The position numbers and the translations under genes are program-made. Shown piece by piece: positions 32,948 to 38,912 of a stretch of DNA of 38,912 nt. The DNA is from an uncultured Oscillospiraceae bacterium (GTDB taxonomy: Bacteria > Bacillota > Clostridia > Oscillospirales > Acutalibacteraceae). Position 1 is the first letter of the stretch, and every line of letters begins with the position of its first letter. Location: positions 1 to 38,912 of the forward strand of contig CATWUX010000003.1 in the NCBI GenBank assembly GCA_958354085.1. Reading direction: 5' to 3'. The notes beneath the pieces were generated by a model, which saw nothing but the letters and a program-made list of their open reading frames with translations, made no database searches and was not told the origin of the DNA.

Positions 32948-32980
32948 TTTGCTAAAATATACCAGATGCTTTTTAGCAAA
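32948..32980. repeat. 10-bp inverted repeat upstream of pflB
   Basis: TTTGCTAAAA (32948-32957) and TTTTAGCAAA (32971-32980) are exact reverse complements 13 bases apart, about 60 bases before the pflB -35. It could be an operator for anaerobic or redox control. It does not match the Rex consensus that I know. Confidence 0.5.
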
Positions 32981-33037
32981 TAAGCAACATATACAAAACC
33001 ATACTAAAACGGTATGCTTTATTTTTTATTCTGTGCA

Positions 33038-33066
33038 TTGTATATCCCTATGGAATTTGGTATACT
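33038..33066 (+). promoter_or_regulatory. Promoter for pflB
   Basis: TTGTAT (33038-33043), 17-base spacer ending in TGG, TATACT (33061-33066), about 45 bases before the coding start. Confidence 0.7.
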
Positions 33067-33111
33067 AATTCCGTCAACAGAAAGTATAGATTGCCTGGCA
33101 GAAAGGTTGGG

Positions 33112-35334
33112 ATGGAGATGACAGAATTTAAAGCAGGCAGCTGGCAGAAATTTGTAGACGTACGCGATTTTATCGTGCGTAATTATACGCCGTATGACGG
33201 TGATGAAAGCTTTTTGGCGGAGCCAACGCCGCGTACCCGTGCATTGTGGGACAAGGTAGCGGCCTTAATGCAGGAGGAACGTGCCCGCGGCGGGATTTAT
33301 GACATTGATACGCACACGATTTCCGGTATTGACGCTTATGAGGCGGGGTACATCGACAAGGAAAACGAACAGATCGTTGGTTTGCAGACGGCGGCGCCGC
33401 TGACGCGTGCCATCATGCCGTTCGGCGGTATCCGTATGGTGCGCAACTCGCTGGCGGCATATAACCGGCAAATGGACGAGAAGATGGAAGAAGTGTTCAA
33501 ATATCGGAAGACCCATAACGACGGTGTTTTCGATGTCTACACTCCCGAAATGCGTGCAGCTCGGAAAACCGGCGTTATCACCGGCCTGCCGGACGCCTAT
33601 GGCCGCGGCCGTATCATCGGCGACTATCGCCGTGTGGCTTTGTATGGTGTGGACAAGCTCATCGAGGAGAAGCGCCGCTCGCACGACGAAGCGGATTACA
33701 ATGTGATGGATTCGCGCGCCATTCGTCTGCGCGAGGAGCTGGCAGAGCAGATACGCGCCTTGGAAGCGCTCAAGCGTATGGCGGCATCCTACGGTTTTGA
33801 TATTTCACAGCCGGCACAGGACACCAAGGAAGCCATCCAGTGGCTGTATTTCGGATATCTGGCTGCGGTAAAGGAGCAAAACGGCGCGGCTATGTCGATC
33901 GGACGCATCTCCACGTTTTTGGATGTGTATGCGGAGCGCGACCTGAAGGATGGCCGGTATACCGAGTCGCAGATTCAGGAATTCGTCGATCATTTTATCA
34001 TGAAGCTGCGCATGGTGCGCTTCCTGCGTACCCCTGCGTATGACGAGCTGTTCAGCGGGGATCCGACATGGGTGACGGAAGCGATCGCCGGTCTTGGTAC
34101 GGACGGACGGCACATGGTGACAAAAATGTCCTTCCGTTTCCTGCATACGCTGACGAATCTCGGCCCTGCTCCGGAACCGAACATGACGGTGCTGTGGAGC
34201 CCGCGTCTGCCGGAGGCGTTCAAAAAGTATTGCGCCAAAATGTCGATCGAAACCTGCTCCATCCAATATGAAAGCGACGAGCTGATGCGCAAGAAGTTCG
34301 GCGATGACTATGGCATCGCCTGCTGCGTGTCGGCCATGCGCATCGGAAAGCAAATGCAGTTCTTCGGCGCGCGTGCCAATCTGGCCAAAGCGCTGCTGTA
34401 CGCCATCAACGGCGGTCGGGATGAAAAGAGCGGGGTACAGGTCGGGCCGGAATTGCTCGCCTGCCGCGGCAAATATCTGGATTATGACGACGTCATGAAA
34501 AAGTTTGACGCGATCTGCGACTGGCTGGCGTCACTGTATGTGAATACCCTGAACGTCATTCACTATATGCACGACAAATATTGCTATGAGAAGATTCAGA
34601 TGGCTCTGCATGACAACGAGGTTTTGCGTACCATGGCATGCGGTGTGGCCGGTTTGTCGGTTGTCTGCGACTCTCTCTCAGCCATTAAATATGCGAAGGT
34701 GCATCCGATCCGCAATGAGGACGGTCTGGCAATTGACTTTGAGATCGAAGGCGACTATCCGAAATTCGGCAACAATGATGCGCGCGTAGACGATATCGCG
34801 GTGGAAGTCGTCAAAAAATTCATGAGTAAGCTGCAGAAATGCCCCACCTATCGGGAAGCTAAGCAGACGATGTCCATTTTGACGATTACTTCCAATGTCG
34901 TGTACGGCAAAAAGACCGGTTCCACGCCGGACGGCCGTAAGGCCGGCGAGCCTTTTGCACCGGGTGCCAATCCGATGCATGGACGGGACAGCCACGGCTG
35001 TGTCGCCTCCATGATGTCTGTTGCCAAACTGCCGTATGATTACAGCGAGGACGGCATCAGCTATACCTTTTCGATTGTGCCCGGTGCGCTGGGACATTCC
35101 GAGGAAGAGCAAAAGACCAATTTGGTCGGTTTGATGGACGGCTATTTTAACGAGGGCGGTCATCATATTAACGTAAACGTGCTGAACCGGGAAGTTTTGA
35201 TGGATGCGATGGATCATCCGGAAAAATATCCGCAGTTGACGATACGTGTATCCGGTTACGCAGTCAACTTCATTAAATTGACACGTGAGCAGCAGATGGA
35301 CGTTATCAACCGAACGTTCCATACACGTTTTTAG
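33112..35334 (+). CDS. pflB: Formate C-acetyltransferase (pyruvate formate-lyase)
   Basis: A 740-residue glycyl-radical enzyme converting pyruvate + CoA to acetyl-CoA + formate without oxygen. The glycyl-radical loop is at the C-terminus (RVSGYAVNF), and the paired active-site cysteines are in GIACCVSAMRIG. Length and the surrounding PFL motifs (TLTNLGPAPEPNMTVLWSP, GRKAGEPFAPGANP) are normal for true PFL rather than a diol dehydratase-type relative. The ATG at 33112 follows GAAAGG; an ATG two codons later is also possible. The activating enzyme follows at 35431, past a hairpin that probably lets only part of transcription through, since far less activase is needed. Confidence 0.97.
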   Translation: MEMTEFKAGSWQKFVDVRDFIVRNYTPYDGDESFLAEPTPRTRALWDKVAALMQEERARGGIYDIDTHTISGIDAYEAGYIDKENEQIVGLQTAAPLTRAIMPFGGIRMVRNSLAAYNRQMDEKMEEVFKYRKTHNDGVFDVYTPEMRAARKTGVITGLPDAYGRGRIIGDYRRVALYGVDKLIEEKRRSHDEADYNVMDSRAIRLREELAEQIRALEALKRMAASYGFDISQPAQDTKEAIQWLYFGYLAAVKEQNGAAMSIGRISTFLDVYAERDLKDGRYTESQIQEFVDHFIMKLRMVRFLRTPAYDELFSGDPTWVTEAIAGLGTDGRHMVTKMSFRFLHTLTNLGPAPEPNMTVLWSPRLPEAFKKYCAKMSIETCSIQYESDELMRKKFGDDYGIACCVSAMRIGKQMQFFGARANLAKALLYAINGGRDEKSGVQVGPELLACRGKYLDYDDVMKKFDAICDWLASLYVNTLNVIHYMHDKYCYEKIQMALHDNEVLRTMACGVAGLSVVCDSLSAIKYAKVHPIRNEDGLAIDFEIEGDYPKFGNNDARVDDIAVEVVKKFMSKLQKCPTYREAKQTMSILTITSNVVYGKKTGSTPDGRKAGEPFAPGANPMHGRDSHGCVASMMSVAKLPYDYSEDGISYTFSIVPGALGHSEEEQKTNLVGLMDGYFNEGGHHINVNVLNREVLMDAMDHPEKYPQLTIRVSGYAVNFIKLTREQQMDVINRTFHTRF

Positions 35335-35352
35335 ATGTATATGAAGCGTGAA

Positions 35353-35390
35353 AAAGCAAGAGGCGGGGAATTTCCCCGCCGCTTGCTTTA
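35353..35390 (+). terminator. Terminator or attenuating hairpin between pflB and pflA
   Basis: A 17-base arm (35353-35369) pairs with 35373-35389 with one mismatch around TTT, ending in CTTTA. It lies 18 bases after the pflB stop and about 40 before pflA. Confidence 0.6.
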
Positions 35391-35430
35391 TCCTATCTAA
35401 TCATCAGATACCAAAAGAGGAGCGGTTATC

Positions 35431-36159
35431 ATGGAAAATGTGGTGGGGCGGATTCATTCTGTGGAGAGTTTTGGAGCCTTGGATGGTCCAGGTATCCGGT
35501 ACGTGCTGTTTTTACAAGGCTGCCCGCTGCGGTGCCTGTTTTGCCATAATCCGGATTCCTGGCATGGTGAAAACGGAAAGGAAACCAATTCCGTGGATAT
35601 CGTGCGCGATATCCTGCGGTATCACAATTTTATTAAAAACGGCGGCGTCACTTTGTCAGGCGGAGAACCATTGGCACAGCCGGAGTTTGCCGCGTCCATT
35701 CTGCAGGGCTGTCATGAACATGGGCTGCACACCGCGCTGGACACCTCCGGCGGCGTTTCCTTACTCTTGTGCCAAAAAGCAGTGGATGCTGCCGATCTGC
35801 TTTTGCTGGATATAAAAGCGGCGGAGGACGCCCTGTTTCGCCGTCTGACCGGGCGGGGAATGGATAATACATTGGAATTGCTGAGTTATTGTGAGCAAGT
35901 CAAAAAGCCGGTCTGGATCCGGCATGTGCTCGTGCCGGGATATACTGCCGATGCGGAGCATGCACATAAATTGGGGAGGTTACTGAAGAATTTCACCTGC
36001 ATTGAGCGTGTGGAACTGTTGCCGTTTCATAAGATGGGGGAGTATAAATGGGAAGCGCTCGGTGAACCTTATCAATTATCGGCTACCCAGCCGCCTGACG
36101 CCGAAACGGTACAGATGGTAAAAGATATTCTCAAAAGCTATGGCCTGAACGTGCGATGA
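35431..36159 (+). CDS. pflA: Pyruvate formate-lyase activating enzyme
   Basis: A 242-residue radical SAM enzyme that abstracts hydrogen from the PFL glycine to form the radical. The CPLRCLFC cluster motif is at residues 31-38, preceded by SFGALDGPGIRYVLFLQG as in true activases, and followed by GGVTLSGGEPLAQP, DTSGGV and the LLLDIKA segment. C-terminal PFHKMGEYKWEALG is also characteristic. The ATG at 35431 follows AGAGGAG. Position directly after pflB confirms the partner. Confidence 0.96.
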   Translation: MENVVGRIHSVESFGALDGPGIRYVLFLQGCPLRCLFCHNPDSWHGENGKETNSVDIVRDILRYHNFIKNGGVTLSGGEPLAQPEFAASILQGCHEHGLHTALDTSGGVSLLLCQKAVDAADLLLLDIKAAEDALFRRLTGRGMDNTLELLSYCEQVKKPVWIRHVLVPGYTADAEHAHKLGRLLKNFTCIERVELLPFHKMGEYKWEALGEPYQLSATQPPDAETVQMVKDILKSYGLNVR

Positions 36160-36217
36160 AAGAATTTGAAAAAATCATTTTTCGAGCAACACATATCAAT
36201 TTTTATAGATTTATCCA

Positions 36218-36246
36218 TTGAAAAGGTTGTCACAATTTGGTATAAT
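36218..36246 (+). promoter_or_regulatory. Promoter for miaB
   Basis: TTGAAA (36218-36223), 17-base spacer ending in TGG, perfect TATAAT (36241-36246), 50 bases before the ATG. It probably drives miaB, the YlbF-family gene and mutS. Confidence 0.8.
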
Positions 36247-36295
36247 AAAACGATACTACCGTAAGAAACGGGTTGAGAAAGGAAACTGTCCGTTT

Positions 36296-37702
36296 ATGTC
36301 CAAAACCAGAGTCGTGTCGCCGGAGGAGCTGGCGTCACAGCAAACATATATCGAACAGGTGCGCCTGTTTTATGCTGCCCGTGGGGAACATCGTGCGCCG
36401 CTGGCGTGTGTGCGCACCTTCGGTTGTCAGCAAAACGTATCGGATTCCGAGCATATTAAGGGCATGCTCGCGCAAATGGGCTTCGGTTTCACGGAAGAGC
36501 CGGATGAGGCGGATTTTATTCTGTTCAACACCTGCGCCGTGCGGGAGCATGCGCAGGATCGTGTGTTCGGCAACGTCGGAGCGCTCAAGCATATCAAGCG
36601 CCGGCGCCCGGATGTGCTGATCGCGTTGTGCGGCTGCATGGTGCAGCAGGAACACGTCGCCAAGAAAATTCAGGAAAGCTATCCGTTCGTCGGATTGGTG
36701 TTCGGCACACACGTGCTGCACCGGTTTCCGGAGCTGATGAGCGGCGCGCTGCTCGGCGGGCGTCGCGTGATTGAGATTCCGAATGAGGACGGCGTGATTG
36801 CGGAGGACATTCCGGTTCACCGTGACGGCACATTCAAGGGCTGGCTGCCCATCATGTACGGCTGCAACAATTTTTGTACCTACTGCGTGGTGCCGTATGT
36901 CCGCGGGCGGGAACGCAGCCGCGATCCCGAAGCGGTCATCGAGGAAGCCAGGCAGATGGTGGCGGCCGGCTATAAGGAAATAACGCTGCTTGGTCAGAAT
37001 GTGAATTCTTACGGTAAGGGAGAGGCACACGGCGTGGATTTTCCGGAGCTGCTGCGCCGAATCAACGCGATCGAGGGCGATTTTCTCATCCGTTTTATGA
37101 CCTCTCATCCCAAGGATGCGACGAAAGAGTTGTTTGATACAATCGCCTCCTGCGAAAAGGTGTCGCGGCATTTTCATCTTCCGTTTCAGTCGGGCAGCAA
37201 CCGTATACTCAAGGCGATGAACCGCGGCTATACGCGGGAACAATATCTCGATTTGATCTCGTATGCGCGGCAGGCGATCCCCGGCGTGGCGTTCACCAGC
37301 GACGTGATCGTCGGTTTTCCCGGCGAACAAAGAGAAGACTTTGAGCAGACGCTGGACTTGATCCGGCAGGTGGATTTTGTATCACTGTTCACCTTCATCT
37401 TCTCACCGCGCGAGGGTACCCCCGCGGCCAAAATGGACGACCCGGTTCCGGCAGCGGAAAAATCCGCTTGGTTTCAGGAGCTGACGCGCGTACAGGAGGA
37501 GATCGCCGGACGGCGATTGGCAACGATGATCGGCTCGGTGCATACGGCTTTGCTGGAAAGCGAGGGCGAAGGTTTTCTGGAAGCGCGGCTGCCGGAAAAC
37601 ATCGTGGTGCGCGTGGAGGGCGACCCAGCCCGTATCGGTGAAACGGTACAGGTCGAGATTACCGACGCGAAAAGCTGGATCCTGATGGGTAAAATACTTT
37701 AA
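36296..37702 (+). CDS. miaB: tRNA (ms2i6A37) methylthiotransferase MiaB
   Basis: A 468-residue radical SAM enzyme that adds a methylthio group to isopentenyl-adenosine 37 of tRNAs. The N-terminal UPF0004 domain supplies three cluster cysteines (TFGCQQNVSDSE, NTCAVREHAQ, CGCMVQQEH). The radical SAM motif is CNNFCTYC, within MYGCNNFCTYCVVPYVRGRE. A TRAM domain closes the protein. The frame is open to 36218, but the ATG at 36296 follows AAAGGAAA and the promoter. The first gene of a conserved Bacillota order ending in mutS. Confidence 0.96.
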   Translation: MSKTRVVSPEELASQQTYIEQVRLFYAARGEHRAPLACVRTFGCQQNVSDSEHIKGMLAQMGFGFTEEPDEADFILFNTCAVREHAQDRVFGNVGALKHIKRRRPDVLIALCGCMVQQEHVAKKIQESYPFVGLVFGTHVLHRFPELMSGALLGGRRVIEIPNEDGVIAEDIPVHRDGTFKGWLPIMYGCNNFCTYCVVPYVRGRERSRDPEAVIEEARQMVAAGYKEITLLGQNVNSYGKGEAHGVDFPELLRRINAIEGDFLIRFMTSHPKDATKELFDTIASCEKVSRHFHLPFQSGSNRILKAMNRGYTREQYLDLISYARQAIPGVAFTSDVIVGFPGEQREDFEQTLDLIRQVDFVSLFTFIFSPREGTPAAKMDDPVPAAEKSAWFQELTRVQEEIAGRRLATMIGSVHTALLESEGEGFLEARLPENIVVRVEGDPARIGETVQVEITDAKSWILMGKIL

Positions 37703-37727
37703 CATACTATATCTGGAGGAAACGAAC

Positions 37728-38135
37728 ATGGATCAGATTTTGGAAATGGCAAAAGAATTGGCAGAGGCTTTGCAGCAGGACGAGCGGTATATTCGCACGC
37801 AGATGGCGCAGGCGGCGGCGGATGAGGATGCCGAATTGCAGGGGTTGATCGGGGAGTTTAATCTCAAGCGTATGGCGATCAACAACGAAAACAGCAAAGA
37901 GGATAAGGACGGCGCCAAGCTGACCAAGCTGGACGAGGAAATTCGCGAGGTTTATGCCCGCGTGATGGCGAACGAGCATATGGCGGCCTATTCGGCGGCC
38001 AAAGCCGATCTGGATGCGGTCGTGAGCGGTATCGGCCGCATTGTGACGCTCGCGGCGCAGGGACAGGATCCGTATACGATCGAGGAACACGCCTCTTGCG
38101 GCGGCAATTGCGCCAGCTGCGGCGGGTGCCACTGA
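37728..38135 (+). CDS. YlbF/YmcA-family protein with a cysteine-rich tail
   Basis: A 135-residue, mostly helical protein of the YlbF/YmcA family. In Bacillus subtilis such proteins form the Y-complex with YaaT, which acts with RNase Y in mRNA maturation and affects sporulation and competence. The core (MAKELAEALQQDERY, GEFNLKRMAINNEN, VYARVMANEHMAAYSAAKAD) fits the family. The C-terminus carries CGGNCASCGGCH, four cysteines in Cys-x3-Cys-x2-Cys-x2-Cys spacing that could hold an iron-sulfur cluster. GGAGGAAA precedes the ATG. In B. subtilis ymcA also lies between miaB (ymcB) and mutS, though with cotE in between; cotE is absent here. Confidence 0.88.
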   Translation: MDQILEMAKELAEALQQDERYIRTQMAQAAADEDAELQGLIGEFNLKRMAINNENSKEDKDGAKLTKLDEEIREVYARVMANEHMAAYSAAKADLDAVVSGIGRIVTLAAQGQDPYTIEEHASCGGNCASCGGCH

Positions 38136-38221
38136 TAAAAGAAGATAGGCGGAGACGCGTACGGCACGCCCTTCGCCTATGCGCTTTATTTCAACACCAC
38201 AACGCGAAGGATGGGAAACGG

Positions 38222-38912
38222 CATGGCGGAAATGACACCGATGATGAAGCAATATCTGGCGATAAAGGAACAGCACCCGCAGTGCCTGCTCTTTTTCCGG
38301 CTGGGCGATTTTTATGAGATGTTTTTTGATGACGCCAAGATCGCATCACAGGAGCTGGAGTTGGTTCTCACCGGCCGCGACTGCGGGCTGGAGGAGCGCG
38401 CGCCGATGTGCGGCGTGCCGTTCCACAGCTGTGAAACGTACATTGCGCGGCTGGTCGCCAAAGGCTACAAGGTCGCGATTTGCGAACAGGTAGAAGATCC
38501 CGCAACAGCGCAGGGGCTTGTCAAACGCGATATTGTGCGGATCATCACGCCCGGTACCGTCATTGAAGGCAGTATGCTGGACGAGGGAAAGAACAACTAC
38601 CTTTGCGCGCTCTATCTCAGCGATAAAGCCGCCGATGCCGGGCTTTGCTTTGCCGATTGCTCGACCGGTGAAATCCACACCACTCTGCTGCAGGGGGAGG
38701 ATGTGGTTCTGCGCGTGACCAATGAGCTGGCGCGGTTTGCGCCCAGCGAAATTTTGCTCAACGACGACGCAGCGGCGCAGCCGGCGCTGACCGCGTTTTT
38801 GACGCAGCGTATGGGGCTGAAGCCGGAGGTAGCCGATGCGGAGCATTTCAGCTATGATGCCGCCGCGCAGAAAGTGCTGGAGCATTTTCATGCGGCGTCG
38901 CTGGACGATCTG
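38222..38912 (+). CDS. mutS: DNA mismatch repair protein MutS, N-terminal part (cut by the window end)
   Basis: The frame starts at the ATG at 38222 (AAGGATGGG upstream) and runs open to the window edge, giving 230 residues of a protein usually about 850-900 long. The mismatch-recognition domain is visible: MMKQYLAIKEQHPQCLLFFR, then the Phe-x-Glu motif in GDFYEMFFDDA, GVPFHS, and VAICEQVEDPATAQG; the connector domain begins after about residue 125. The ATPase part lies outside. In the 86-base gap before it, ATAGGCG and CGCCTAT form a 7-bp pair of doubtful importance. Confidence 0.96.

Overview
The window looks like chromosome from a spore-forming, anaerobic member of the Clostridia (Bacillota), most likely an Oscillospirales-type gut organism. 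The basis is the set of anaerobic enzymes (pyruvate formate-lyase with its radical SAM activase), the Bacillota gene order miaB - YlbF/YmcA family - mutS, a collagen-like protein of spore-surface type, GGAGG-type ribosome binding sites and moderate G+C. The species cannot be read from the sequence alone.

Layout. (1) 199-5250, minus strand: a PflA-like radical SAM protein, CCA tRNA nucleotidyltransferase, a shortened OmpR-type regulator, and a pncA-pncB pair for NAD salvage. (2) 5558-10921: housekeeping genes, namely a YfbR-type 5'-nucleotidase, endonuclease III (minus strand), glyA, rarA, mnmA and a tRNA-Thr(CGU) on the minus strand. (3) 11110-13403: a cysteine-rich mini-protein, a PAS/LuxR-type regulator and a small DUF6514-like protein. 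(4) 13473-26840, minus strand: the main accessory block, a tightly packed operon running NRPS (C-A-T-C-A-T-reductase) > 7TM histidine kinase > REC-GAF-HD-GYP response regulator > acyl-AMP ligase > acyl carrier protein > Sfp-type phosphopantetheinyl transferase. (5) 27165-28951: a lipoprotein with an NlpC/P60 fold that has lost its catalytic residues, and a DegV fatty-acid-binding protein. (6) 29010-32845, minus strand: a glycosyltransferase, a Gly-X-Thr collagen-like protein with nine consecutive cysteines, and a D-Ala-D-Ala carboxypeptidase. (7) 33112-38912: pflB, pflA, miaB, a YlbF-family protein and the 5' part of mutS.

How the genes work together. Block 4 reads as a self-contained biosynthetic unit. 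The ligase and ACP would activate a fatty acid, the starter C domain would put it on the first amino acid, the second module would add another, and the reductase would release an N-acyl dipeptide aldehyde (or alcohol). The PPTase activates all three carrier domains. Reductase-terminated NRPSs from gut Clostridia are known to make peptide aldehydes that inhibit proteases or cyclise to pyrazinones. The unusual part is that a membrane kinase and a c-di-GMP-hydrolase-type response regulator lie inside the same operon, which suggests that production is linked to sensing and second-messenger turnover. Blocks 3 and 6 share cysteine/Arg/Glu-rich sequences suggestive of the spore surface.

Most promoters recognisable here carry an extended -10 (TGnTATAAT-like), and convergent or adjacent transcription units are separated by strong hairpins. 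I saw no insertion sequence, integrase, CRISPR array or rRNA.
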